Below, piece by piece: positions 25,982 to 37,097 of a stretch of 64,000 bases of DNA. The stretch's first letter is position 1. Every line of letters begins with the position of its first letter. Source of the stretch: Clarkia xantiana subsp. parviflora (lineage: Eukaryota; Streptophyta; Magnoliopsida; Myrtales; Onagraceae); contig JAPTYO010000007.1 of NCBI GenBank assembly GCA_036873135.1, positions 6,492,763 to 6,556,762 on the forward strand, in the 5' to 3' direction. Below the pieces are notes generated by a model. That model was not told the DNA's origin, made no database searches, and worked only from the letters and a program-made list of their open reading frames with translations. The translations under genes and the position numbers were made by a program.

Positions 25982-26720
25982 GGGGCGTTTAGATGGACGT
26001 AATGTGAGATTACTTGAAATGTGAGATTACAGTGTTTGGTTGTGCTGTAATATGGAGTGTAATGTTAGATTACAGTGTTTGATATGTGTTGTAATGTGCA
26101 TTGTAATGTGACTTTATTATTATTATATTAATTTATAGAGAGTATATTATATCTTAATATGATAAGATTTAAAAAAGAAAATATATTTTGACAACAACTA
26201 ACTTCTTAAAGTTTATGTTTTGTGGTTAATAAATACTATATTTATTTATTTATGAATTCTAAAAACAAATATGTAAACTCAACATGCACAACTATTAAAA
26301 TTCTAATAGTTAAAACATTATATGTAAGTTTATAAGGTATTTTTCATAAAAAAAATGCATTGAAAAGACTTTACTCATTTTATACGAATATCATATGCAT
26401 TATTATTTATTATAATAATGAGTTATAATGTTGATAAAAAAAAAACTACTGATAATAACGAAATTATTATCATAATAAGCTATAATGATAATACAAAGTA
26501 TTTTGTCTATTTAATAAATATTAATAAAATAATAACACTCCGTAGTGTTGGACGTAATCTCACATTACATCCGTTTTTTAATGTAATCTCACATTATGTT
26601 GAATGGAATTTGGACGTAATCTGAGATTACAATGGACATTACATTACAATGCACATTACGTCGTTTGGCAAATCAAACAACGTAATGTTGATGTAATGTG
26701 GGACGTAATGTTCTTGTTTC
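25982..26720. mobile_element. MITE-like element beginning GGGGCGTTTAGATGG
   Basis: The left part is rich in ATGTGAGATTAC and TGTAATGTG words. The right part (26540-26715) has the inverse words GTAATCTCACATTA and ACATTACATTACAATG, giving an overall inverted-repeat layout around an AT-rich centre. A second partial copy with the start GGGGGCGTTTGGATGGACGT lies at about 53464. The right terminus is unclear, so class assignment (possibly hAT-like) is tentative. Confidence 0.65.
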
Positions 26721-27028
26721 AGCCCGTGATTACTTTGTCGATTTCTTTCGTAAATTATTTCAGCATGGAGAGGGCCGTGATTTGGATCAATAATGGCGTT
26801 TACTTGTGAGTTCATCTGTTTCTTGTGTTACAAGACGTTGCCTTGGTAGATAAGTAATTAAAAGCTTAGGGTTCACTCAACAAGTGGTTTTAAAGTTTAA
26901 GGGCACCTTTCAGGTTTCTGTTTTTAAATAATTACAAAACCACCCCCAGAAGTTTAAAATCTTGGCTGCTTACAACCCTCCCTCAAATTTAGGAAATTAT
27001 AGATTTGGAGGTGGAAAAATGAATTGTT

Positions 27029-27132
27029 AGGACCTTGCCTTATCATTGATGTATAATGTCCAGTAAAAAAATGTCCTTATAGGACCTTGCCTTATCATTG
27101 ATGTATAATGTCCAGTAAAAAAATGTCCTTAT
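27029..27132. repeat. Exact 52-bp tandem duplication
   Basis: Two adjacent copies begin AGGACCTTGCCTTATCATTG and end ATGTCCTTAT with no visible difference, so the duplication is recent. Confidence 0.95.
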
Positions 27133-27802
27133 AACCGACCGGGTCGGATCGTGAATAGACTACACAAACAATTCCCTTTTGGTAAAAATAGCAAAATGCA
27201 AAACAAACCGAATCGGTTTGGGCTGGACTATATCGAACTGCTGTTGGTTCATCGATTCTAATAAAATAAATATGAACTGGACTGGGATTGCATATTTTTT
27301 TTGAATGAGTCTATTTTTTATTTGAACTGGATTAAACTGATCAGATTGGAAAGTGACTATTGTCGGTTTAAAGTCCAGTTCAGTTTTCTAAACATTGCTT
27401 CTAATAATTACACAAATCACACCTTGTGATAGTTGCTCTTTTAGATAAATTACACATTCACCTTCAAATTTCCAATATTTATAGTTTTGGTCCATTTCTT
27501 TGAGAAGTTGTTTCTGTCAGTGAAAAGATCATGATACCAAGAACCAAACCCAACATTAACATTACAAGGACAGCCTACACAACAACTGCAATTGCATGGA
27601 ACGAAACTGCAAATTCGGCTCATGGCACGTTTTATAGCGGTTCCGCTCAAGTGTTCTCGAACAATTTTTTTTTTTTTTTTTTCTGGGTTTCTCGAACAAT
27701 TACTTATTACACTAATAGTAAGGATCATAATTTTATGGCTTTAATTACTTATTACACTAACAATAAGGATCATAATGTAACTAACTTCATTTTTTTCATC
27801 AT

Positions 27803-27874
27803 GTGGCTGTAGTTTAGTGGTAAGAATTCCACATTGTGGCCGTGGAGACCTCGGCTCGAATCCCATCAGCCACA
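27803..27874 (+). tRNA. tRNA-His (GTG), probably a decayed copy
   Basis: The 72-base sequence has 7-bp acceptor arms GTGGCTG and CAGCCAC, discriminator A, A-box GTTTAGTGGTAAG and anticodon loop TTGTGGC with anticodon GTG. It closely matches the nuclear plant tRNA-His. Departures from a healthy gene are an A-C mismatch closing the anticodon stem (CCACA/CGTGG) and two mismatches in the T stem (CTCGG/CCCAT). An A run rather than a clean T terminator follows. It may be a pseudogene, a retroposed copy or a SINE head. Confidence 0.75.
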
Positions 27875-30104
27875 TTAAACTTTTGTTGGAAAAAAAAAAA
27901 AGTAATGATTTTTTTTTTTGGAATGTGGTCCTAGAACTTCCAATTGGTGTCCATGGCCGCCTCGGTGCCACCCGGACAGAAGGTCATCAACGGTGCGGTC
28001 ACGGCTCACGATCGAGTCTCCAAGGATGAGAACACGAGTTCTTTTTTTTTTTTTTTTTTTGCAAACAGATCGATCGGAGGCACGGGAAGAATATGGTTTG
28101 GACGAGCATGAAGGCACTAACCATGGTTTAGTTTTTTTTTTAGAGTTTGAGTAAAATAAAATCCACTTAAATTTATATGAGATGCAAATAAATGAATATT
28201 ATTTATTAAACAAATGTTGATAGACATGATTTGACAGACAATTCTTTCCATATATATCACAATTAAATTATCAACCAACTTTATTATTCTCTTTTAGGTT
28301 CTGTATAAATAAAGAATAAAACACAAAACCAGGTAAGATTAGAGATGAGGTAAGCTGGCAAAGCCCCATAAAGAATGGGAATTTGTTTATATTGGGATAT
28401 GATGTGTTTGTTGTTGTAATGCTTAGTTTAGGGAGAATGTAATGGGACACACGATACAATTTATAAGGACACCACAACCTTCTTTACATATATTAAATTA
28501 ATTATATTATGATTGTTGAATTATTTTTTCATTAATGGGTTGTTTATTAATTAGATTTATTGGTGAATAAAATGGACAACTTTTATCCAATAAAATAAAA
28601 TGGACAGCACAACTTAGCAAGTATTAGCCACGACTTTTTTAGATAAAAAAGATCGACCAGATGATATTGTTGCATATTTTATTTTATTTTAAGTTTGCTT
28701 GCCGAGCTCGAGCTCGGCTCAATTATCATATGGTTTTTGTACACCCACATATATTTGTGTATATATAAAAACTCGATAAGGCTAGCGAATATGTTTAAAT
28801 TGAATATATCCGAGCTCAAATTCGAGTATTGATCGAGTCGCTATCGAGTACCATTTATATGTAGATTGACTCATTTACACTCTATAGTTGCTCGACATCT
28901 TTGAATAATCTCCATTCACACTGTATCAGTCCGTAAAAGGTAAAATACTAATTATCTTATCTATGAATATTTTTAATTCCCAAACTTGAATCCAAGATTT
29001 CTGGTTACAGTTTGCATGGTTGCAAAATACGGGCATTTGATTTTTTAATTATTGTATTAAAATATCATAATACAAAGTTTATTTAAATATTATATTAAGA
29101 ATATTAATATACAGTTCGTCCAAATATAATATATGTGTTAAATAATACATGCAGTCTCCCCCCTAAATGAAATATCATAATTTCTTAGTGCTTTCATCTT
29201 CCACCCTAAATCTCCCCCACCCTAATCATGTTTGCAATGAAATATAATCGGAATATTAAAAATGACAGACAATGCGAAGAAACTTATTTTGAAATCCCGA
29301 ATGAGTGGGAAAAATTATATTTTTTTTTCTTCTGATTTTTATACATTAAAATATTATGAAAGCTTTGAAAATTTTATGAAGGTATTTTTCGGATTTCCTA
29401 CAATTTTTGAAATAATAATAATTTCATTATGTTAATTAATTTAATATGCAGATACTTATGAGACCGAGTATTTATCTGAGTTCGTTGTAAAGTTTATTCA
29501 TCAACATTCGGCTTATCAAAATTCAAAACTATACTACTAGTTTACCAAAAATAACACTATACTAGTTGATATTATATTATATTATGGTATGAATAATTTA
29601 AAATGAGTTGTGTAAATATATTTAAAGAAATTAAATTGCCCTCCAGTGCATCATTGCCTTTGGACGTGAGCAATGAACTTCAACTTCTTATAGGGATTAA
29701 TTAAAAAAACAAACAACACAAAAGTGGAGACCAGCCTAACATGCATTAGAATTAACAACAATAATTACCTTGTAATAATTAATTTACGGTAACATTGATA
29801 TTGATTTTGTTTCATTAAATCATATATATTCACACCACCATTAATATTTGTCCGGTTGTAAATGGCATTAACTTGTGTACGGTTTAGTTTTGTAATTACG
29901 AGTGTAAATCTTTCAGCGACTTAATTAAAATTTTTTTTTGAAAATACTATATATTTGAGATAATAGTGATTAGGATTTTTTTTTTTAATATTATGTATAT
30001 ATTTTTACCATATATGATCTACAATCCCTTTATATATTAAGGTGATGATATCATGTACAATATTTAAATTAATCAATATATAATCATTATACTCATTACG
30101 GAGG

Positions 30105-30250
30105 ACCGGTGCTTAACAAGCTGGCCTCTCAATTATACTAGATTATTGGTGTTATTATGTTAACGGAGTCGATACAAACGTCAATTGTTCAAATATATGA
30201 TATATTCGTAAAAGAACGTGAAAATCCGAACATTATAGTGGAGTGAGTTT
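30105..30250. mobile_element. Decayed SINE-like repeat
   Basis: The segment TATGATATATTCGTAAAAGA followed by ACGTGAAAATCCGAACATTA parallels the tail of the SINE at 43950-44170 (TATGATATGCTCGCAAATGA, then ACACGAAAGTCCGGACATTA). Its upstream half resembles 56270-56340 (GCTGGCCTC/GTTGGCCTC, then TATTGGTG). It is old and truncated. Confidence 0.55.
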
Positions 30251-30837
30251 AGAGTCGTCATTAGTAGCTATACACTTTTTTTCAAGCAATAAAATATTAA
30301 CACAATTACACTTGGACAAAAAACACAATTATACTTACACATTTCTTCATCTAATTTAATTTAGGCCAAAGAATTTAAAAATCCGTTTGTATTTGGCAAC
30401 TTGTTCACTTCACTAATGTTTTTTTTTTCCTTCACGAGCTATGATTATTAATTTCTATAAATGTCCTTTTTTTTCTTCTAGTAGTCTTTATAAGTTTTAA
30501 ATAAGACTCCAATTTATTTATTTTTCATTAATCACTGAATCACTACGACAGGTGGTAGTCAACTAGTCATTGATCTATTAGTGTCAAAAATCAAAACATG
30601 TAAATTACAACATCCTAATGTAAAAAGAAATTATATACACATTTTCCTCGATAATAATGTCCGTACAATACATATAATAAAAAAATAATAGTTCCACGAA
30701 TTACGAAGGCGGCAAGGGCACAACTTTACTAGCCAAACAGAACCTTAGGTCTTTGATCAATCGACAAGTGTAATTCATTGAATCCAAACCTAATTGTTTT
30801 TCTCGAATTTTAACTCCATTTCCTAAACTGTACCGGT

Positions 30838-30850
30838 CTTTATATATATA
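30838..30850 (+). promoter_or_regulatory. TATA box of the MGNC gene
   Basis: CTTTATATATATAC lies about 70 bp upstream of the start codon and is followed by a pyrimidine-rich leader (TTCTCTTCTCTTCC). Confidence 0.65.
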
Positions 30851-30913
30851 CAAATTTTCTCTTCTCTTCCTCTACCAGACTCTCTGCTCAAACTTTCATT
30901 CATTTGAAGAAAC

Positions 30914-32897
30914 ATGGGCAACTGCGCAACCGGGCCGAAGAAATCCAAGTCCGGCGAGGAGGCCGAGGCGCCGATTCCGCCGCCTGAGGACACCGCCGTT
31001 GTGGCAGAGAAGAAGGAGGAGATAACTACGAGGGACGTGGATCTTACAGAAGTCAAGCCTAAGGTAGAGCCGGAGGAGGGCAAGGGAGAAGACGCCTCGA
31101 CGCCGGCAGTGGTCGGACTGGCAGTCGTTGCGGCGGAGGCGGCGGCTGTTGTTGTCGTTGAAGGAGGAGAAGAAGAGATTATTGAAAAAGTGAAGGAGGT
31201 AATAGTCGATGAGAAGAGTGCGGCGGAGAATGCCGCCGGAAGCAAGCGGCTTTCCTTGAGCAATCTGTTCAACAAGGAGGTAAACTCCATTTCCGGTTAT
31301 GGTCAAGTTTTCTTTTTTAATTTATTTACACAATTATAACAAAATATATTATATTTTTATTGCAGTTAATGTCAAATTGTTTTGCTAAAAGCTGCTGCAG
31401 TTCTTTGTATCATATATCTGTTCCTGCCATTGTTTTGTCTTTTGAATATTGATATGTCCATCTAGGTTACCATTATATGTTAGAAAGCTATTTCTTAGTT
31501 ATAAATAATTTTGATTGCAAAAAGAAAAGTTAGAAATATTTTTTTTTATTTAATATACAATTAAATTGCAGTCGACTATATAGTTAAATATATAATCGCT
31601 AGATAATATCATCAAAATTTGTACCACGGTCAAGATTTTATTAAAAAAAAATGTAACAAAAAATTTAAAACCTGAATCAATCTATCATAATCTAACCACT
31701 GCAATTACATTTCATCTGTCAATATATAATATATTTTAGAAGTCATTTGGATGTAATTTTGTGGGAAATTGAGCACTTTGCATCCACTTTGTATTAGGAG
31801 ACCAATAAATCATTTTCTATTTGATGGATAAGGAATATTTTATTTATGATCGGATTAAGAAAAACTCTAAACTCTTCTTTAGGGACTGCTAGCTTGCCTT
31901 TACAAATAGCTTGCAAATTAGTAATTCAAAAAATGCAGTATCTTTGTAGTTTTCATCAAGGCCAAAAATCTGTCTGTCACCTTTTGCAGTTCCCTATTCC
32001 CTTGCTTCTTTATTTATTATTAGTATTATTATTTGAATTTGGTTGGATTTGATAGAACCAACTCTGTTATATTTAGTTTGTTTTCACTTAAATCAATCTA
32101 TTAAGAACTCTTATTATACGTCGTTCGCGATCATCTAGTTATTAAAAGCGCTTATTTCACATAAAGTTTGATTCCAAAGTTTTCCGATCAAAATATTTTG
32201 GGTAGTCACTTCGGGATAATCTGATTAAAATATCAAGTCCCACATAACTCATATATCATATCAAACATACGAGGAGTTGAGTAAAAACCGGGTATATGAA
32301 GTTGATTCCTTAATTATACTAAGCTGCTATTTGTGCTATATTGATGTACAAACGCTAATTATTCAAGTCTGGTCGGAAAATACTAGTCTCTGTTTTAGGA
32401 ATCCTTATCAATATCTTCATAGTTGGATCAAATCAGTCCTTGTTGTTTTGCTTTGCCTTTTGCTTTAGTTTTAGACCCACAAAAATGTATTAATTCCCTT
32501 TGGCTTTTAACTATAGCTTGACCTACATTGTGGACCATTTTCAATGTTAGTATACTCTTTATATATATACATTAATCAAACATAGTGCAAACTTAAATAC
32601 TAATCACAAACTTAATATTAAATCACAAATTTATTTAATGTGAAGCAGCAAGAAGTGAAGACCCCTGAAGAGAGCGATAAGACATCATTGGAACCAACAA
32701 AGGAGGTAGAATCTTCCGTGATTATTAAGGAATCGGAATCTGTGAGCAAGGTCGAAATAGCTGTGGAATCTGTGGTTGTACCCGAACCAAAATTGGCACC
32801 GGAAACTCCATCGGTGGTAATTGAGAAAGTCATTGCAGTTGCAGAAGAATCGAATGAGAAACAAAAGAAACCAGAAAAAGAAGAAAATAAAGCATAA
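30914..32897 (+). CDS. Acidic, probably N-myristoylated protein of unknown function
   Basis: Exon 1 is 30914-31279 (122 codons) and exon 2 is 32646-32897, giving 205 residues, or 204 if the downstream acceptor of the AAGCAG pair is used. The product starts MGNCATGPKKSKSGEE. Gly2 with a small residue and basic residues following is a good N-myristoylation signal, and Cys4 could be palmitoylated, pointing to the plasma membrane. The rest is low-complexity and rich in Glu, Val, Ala and Pro, with a basic island SKRLSLSNLFNK at the exon 1 end and acidic repeats such as EVESSVIIKE in exon 2. No catalytic domain is visible and I do not recognise the family. Intron 1 is long (about 1.37 kb) and AT-rich. 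The TATA box, leader and stop are convincing. The unknown points are function and which acceptor is used. Confidence 0.85.
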
Positions 32898-33059
32898 TGA
32901 AAAGGTGGTGGTTAGGGCATTGATTCAGGAAACATTGCCGGATGTTGTGTTGTTCTTCAAAAGTTTTGAATCTATATGTTTAAAGTCTTTACACTGTTGT
33001 TTTGTAGCATATACGTTATTATTTGTTTTTGGGGTTTGTTTATTTGTAATCCATCTATT

Positions 33060-33897
33060 TGTTAATTTGGCTCTCTTATTTATTTTTTAGTTTCTTGGTC
33101 ACTGCCACTTTAATGAGCTTCTTTCAAGAGCTCTGCCCTCTTTTAGGACACTTTGTTGGGTAGGGAATGTTAACACACTGTGTAATTGCTGCCCATGTAG
33201 GACTGTCTTGTTTAGGTTATGGTACAGTTATAAAAAAAATTACTATCATATAATATATTTTATTCATGATTATAAGTTATATATTCTTTTTTTTCATACC
33301 ATAATCACGATTTTTCATTATAATTTTATTCGTTTACTTATATTTCTATCTAATTTCATACATAACTTATCATTCGAAAGTAATATAAATAAAAATCCAA
33401 AAAAAAAAATCCAAACTAATAAATACAATATCATGCATGAGTCAGATATGTGACCAGTCGGATCCTGATTAGGTTAATTGTGATCTAAGATTCGATTTGA
33501 AATATTTTAAAGATTAAACTGATTAAAATAAAAATATTTATCGGTCAAATAACAGAAGCAACAAATGTCTAAAAATTACAAACATATTGCACTAAAAGTG
33601 TATAAAAGAGACATTGCACTAAAAACATCTGTGATTAAATATGTTGTAATAAAAAATAATTTAACCCTTAATTTATATATTAAATGTGAAATATAACTAG
33701 CAATGGAGGGGTAAATTCGTCATTGCATATCGAGGCAAACATTATAAGAAACGCTTTATTTATTTAAGAGAACTTACAATATTTGTGGATTGAATAAACA
33801 TTTCATCGCACCATGTCTTTATTATTATTTTTCTACTGACAAAGTTACCCTTTGTTAGAATATGATATTATTACTAGTTATTACTTGTTATTTGTTA
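33060..33897. other. Spacer between the MGNC gene and the EC1-like gene
   Basis: The left edge holds the 3' UTR of the MGNC gene. A segment at 33500-33680 (AAAATAAAAATATTTA, then CGGTCAAA, ending TTTAACCCTTA) resembles 12950-13113 and is probably a decayed foldback fragment. Nothing else is recognised. Confidence 0.5.
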
Positions 33898-34296
33898 TTA
33901 CTGGTTAATGGAGTACTGCACAGGCGACGTGGCAGGGGCCGCCGGTGCAATCTCCTTGTCGCAGTATCCACGTAGGATGTTCCCTTCTTCAGCAGAGATT
34001 CCTGCGGCGGTGAGCATCGCCGGCCAGCAGCCACGAGTTATGGTCTCCACGGCTGCGCAGCACGGCGGCGCCAGCTTGGCCACGCCGTTGATGAGGAAGA
34101 CGATGATCTCGTTCGAGCACGCCGTAAGCTTCCTAAGAGCCTCCCAGCACTCCACCACCGTTCCTTCTCCGGCAGCCTCCACCGCCGCCGCCGTCCCCAG
34201 ATTGTGGGTCGGGATAGAGGCCGGTATTTCCCTTGCCGCCACCGTCGCAGCACAGAGCAGCATGACGAAATACTTCAGCGCCGCCGCCGCCGCCAT
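33898..34296 (-). CDS. ECA1/EC1-like gametogenesis-related secreted protein
   Basis: A single exon of 132 residues. The first in-frame ATG is at 34296; the codon three triplets upstream is TTG. Residues 1 to about 22 (MAAAAALKYFVMLLCAATVAA) form a signal peptide, so the product is secreted. The mature part is a prolamin-like domain with six cysteines in the family pattern: VECWEAL, TACSNEI, PPCC, RGCWPAML and LRGYCD. It also has the family phrases CSNEIIVFLINGVA and AEEGNILRGYCD. Arabidopsis EC1 proteins are released by the egg cell on sperm arrival and promote gamete fusion; the wider ECA1 family acts in gametophytes. Whether this member is egg-specific cannot be read from sequence. The ORF is strongly GC-rich and Ala-rich compared with its AT-rich surroundings. 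Confidence 0.93.
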   Translation of the reverse strand: MAAAAALKYFVMLLCAATVAAREIPASIPTHNLGTAAAVEAAGEGTVVECWEALRKLTACSNEIIVFLINGVAKLAPPCCAAVETITRGCWPAMLTAAGISAEEGNILRGYCDKEIAPAAPATSPVQYSINQ

Positions 34297-34372
34297 TTGA
34301 ACCAAAGCAGATTATGATTAGTGAATAGCGTTGATTAGTAGCAGTGTAATGAGAATTGGTCTCAGGGAGTTA

Positions 34373-34381
34373 GTATTTATA
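34373..34381 (-). promoter_or_regulatory. TATA box of the EC1-like gene
   Basis: On the minus strand CTATAAATA lies about 80 bp upstream of the start codon, in a good position for a short leader. Confidence 0.7.
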
Positions 34382-35657
34382 GAGTGGGTTAAGGCGAGGA
34401 TATGAAGGATTCGTCATTGATTAGTTAAGCTCTTGAATAGTTACAGCAATTGAATAAATTGCTGTAATTACGATGAAGATCGTTATGTAGCTTAGAAGAC
34501 AGAGAGCTCATCGTTCAAATTCAAGGTGATTGAATGCGCAGTTCTTTCGTCACTCATAACGTAAATATATCTTTAAGGTTAAAGCCTAATTCTCAATGTG
34601 CTGTGTCCAGTGAAATTCAAATTTGATTGAACTTTTGAAAACGCAACTCGCTATATTAGTTTGTCCAATCAATTTTGAGTTGGAATTCTCGTAATAGATC
34701 CATCCCACCACGAAAATGTTCAAGCTCTCATGTTTACGGTCTAAGTTTTTTTCTTCTAAACAGATTTTGTAAACAATCAGTGTATATACTATCCACATCA
34801 GTGTCACCCACCAGCAATCTAGTATAGTCAAAATATTGATACGTTAAACCCAATTCTAATAGACTTCTCTTATACTTGCATTGAGCTGGTATATAGGTCA
34901 GATATAATCTAGTATTTTAATCTGATTACTACGATGAGTTTTCGAACATGAACTTCGGAATCAAAACGCATTGAATAATAAGTGTCTGTAAAATTATATA
35001 TAGTATTGAGACACCTAGGGTTGACAATATTTTATACAAGCCGTGTGTTCGATGTTGTCTTTTTTTTTTTTTCTTTAAAAAAAAAAGAAAAAGCAATTTG
35101 TGAAAGAATTATCCCAAGGTAAACCTTTCATTAAAATTTTGTAAGGATTTTAAAGATAATTTTTACAGAACATAATCATGCAGATATCTATGAAAATACA
35201 AGGGTGTGATCGGTCCGACTTCGAAAACCATATAAAAAAAAAACTAATGAACTTTTTAATTGGTTTAAATTTAATGGAGATAACGGTTTGGGTCTCAAAT
35301 TGGTAATGGGCCTTATTAAAAAATTCAAGACAATAATCAACCGGAGCTTTGATGGGCTTTGAAGGGAGGTTCAATCCTTTTCTAAACGATCGTTTTTTTT
35401 TTTTTATATATTTACATTGCTTATGCAAGTTCGGACCGGGAGCGTTAAGGTTAAAGTCCTCCCCAAGGTGGCGTCTCCGGCGGGTTTCTAAACGTTCGTT
35501 CATACTCTCCAAATTACCCCTCCAAATTACCCTAACCTTTCTTTGACAAAGGAGGTTTGTGTGTGAATGAGAAGTGTAGCATTAGATTCCAAATCGTAAA
35601 ATATTTGTCACCTTATATTTGCATCAACGACAGCTAGCTCATCTTCTACTATATAGA
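34382..35657. other. Spacer upstream of the EC1-like gene
   Basis: No gene is recognised. There are T and A homopolymers near 35058-35090 and 35392-35405. GC-richer sequence at 35420-35490 is not coding as far as I can tell. Confidence 0.5.
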
Positions 35658-35665
35658 TTAGATAT

Positions 35666-35993
35666 CAGTGTTATCAGAACCGGACCGGACGTCGAACCAG
35701 CAAGATTGCCGGTCCCGGTTCACCGGTCGGACCGCCGGTCCGACCCGGTTCGGTTGCTGGTCCATATAATATAATATATATGATATAATAATCTAGACCG
35801 CCGGTCCGACCTGGTTTTTTTGTTTTTAATGAAAGGAAAGTCCGAACCGGTGAACCGGCGAACCGCCCGGTTCGCCCAAAACCGACCGGTTCGGTGAAAA
35901 TCGGACTTCAGAACCAGGTTTGCTTACATCATCCGGAAATGAGCAAACCGGACCGACCGTGGTCGGACCGCCGGTCCGGTTCTGATAACACTG
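35666..35993. mobile_element. hAT-type MITE, 328 bp
   Basis: Perfect 21-bp terminal inverted repeats begin CAGTGTTATCAGAACCGG. The 8-bp target duplication TTAGATAT is perfect at 35658-35665 and 35994-36001. CA...TG ends with an 8-bp duplication are diagnostic of hAT elements. The interior is rich in CCGGTTCGG/ACCGGTC words, forming subterminal inverted repeats, and has no ORF. Confidence 0.93.
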
Positions 35994-36177
35994 TTAGATA
36001 TAGTTGTCTAGCTAAGCTAGCGACAGGGTGATCACGAAATTCGAGTAAACTCATAGGACTGACTCACGAAAAGAACAATACAGTATTCAGAGAGTACGTA
36101 TTTAGTAAAAATTACGTGGCAATGTCACTAACTCACGCTTTAATGTTACCTACTAGCCAACAGAGGGAGGTCATGAT

Positions 36178-37097
36178 TAGGGATGGCAACGGGTCTCGGG
36201 GCCCCGCTGACCCGCGGGCAGTGGCGGAGCCAGCAACTAAATAATGGGGGTTCACTATCCATTACATATCATGTAAAAATAGTAAAGATTGAAAATAGAT
36301 AGTACAAATTTAGAAAACATACAACATTTGTAGCTATAAATGTAAAGAATGGGGGCTAATTATCCTATTACGTAACAAATTAGGCTTACATGTAAATATA
36401 TATAATACTAAACTCAACTAAAATTGACTTTGAATGGGGGACATATGTTCCCCCATTATAGTGGATAGCTCCGCCACTGCCCGCGGGGCCCCGACCCGGT
36501 TTTGACCCGAGGACCCGCCGACCCGCGGGTCACGGGTCGGGTTCGGGGCGGGGCGGACCCGGGTCGGGTCCGGGTCTAGGGGCACGGGGCCCCGTTGACC
36601 CGCCCCGAAATGCCTATATATATATTTTTTAATTTTTTTTTTATGTTAATATAATGTAACATTTACTAAACAATATAGTTAATATAGTACCTATATAAAT
36701 AATATGAACAAATAAATAGATGTATATTTAGATTATTAGGATTTGTTAATTTGGATTTGGTGTTCGGATTTGAATTTGTATTTGGTGATGAATTTGATGT
36801 GTTTGTATTTGATTGATGTTAGATTTATGGTTTGAAGTTATGTATAATGTAATATTTTGGCAAAAAAAAATTGTATTTAATATTGAGAAGTGAAAAAAAA
36901 AAAAAAAAAAATGTTCACGGCGGGTCGGGTCGGGGCCCCGCGGGTCGACCCGTGAGATTTTTGACCCGGGTCCGGGTCGGGTCGGGGCCCCGCGGGTCGA
37001 CCCGGGAGGTACACTTACCCGGGTCCGGGTCAGCCAGGCTGACCCGCGGGGCGGGTCCGGGACTGCGAAAACCCGCCCCGACCCGTTGCCATCCCTA
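36178..37097. mobile_element. hAT-type MITE with long GC-rich inverted arms (host of a nested element)
   Basis: The ends are TAGGGATGGCAACGGGT and ACCCGTTGCCATCCCTA, with a perfect 8-bp target duplication GTCATGAT (36170-36177 and 37098-37105). The arms consist of repeated GGGTCGGG/GACCCG words around an AT-rich centre. Without the nested element and its duplicated 8 bp it would be about 650 bp. No transposase is encoded. Confidence 0.93.
36219..36479. mobile_element. Nested hAT-type MITE, 261 bp
   Basis: It starts CAGTGGCGGAGCCA and ends GCTCCGCCACTG. It is inserted in the left arm of the larger MITE with a perfect 8-bp duplication CCCGCGGG (36211-36218 and 36480-36487). The order of insertion is therefore clear: the outer element first, then this one. 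Confidence 0.93.

Larger units (their letters stand above)
26721..30800. other. Long intergenic region between actin and the MGNC gene
   Basis: Besides the 52-bp duplication and the tRNA-His-like sequence listed separately, there is a diverged 44-bp tandem repeat at about 27699-27780. A GC-richer patch at about 27915-28130 is broken up by T runs; its minus strand can be read as ILGDSIVSRDRTVDD but shows no family I recognise. A decayed SINE-like segment lies at about 30105-30250. The rest is AT-rich with no coding signal. Confidence 0.5.

Noticed and set aside
30823..31306. Minus-strand ORFs of 136-155 codons opposite the MGNC exon 1
   Set aside because: They are Ser/Ala/Thr-rich shadows of the Glu/Val-rich plus-strand exon, which has a TATA box, leader, start and a matching second exon.
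33908..34300. 130-codon plus-strand ORF opposite the EC1-like gene
   Set aside because: It is an antisense shadow of the GC-rich, Ala-rich EC1-like coding sequence, which has a signal peptide and the six-cysteine pattern.
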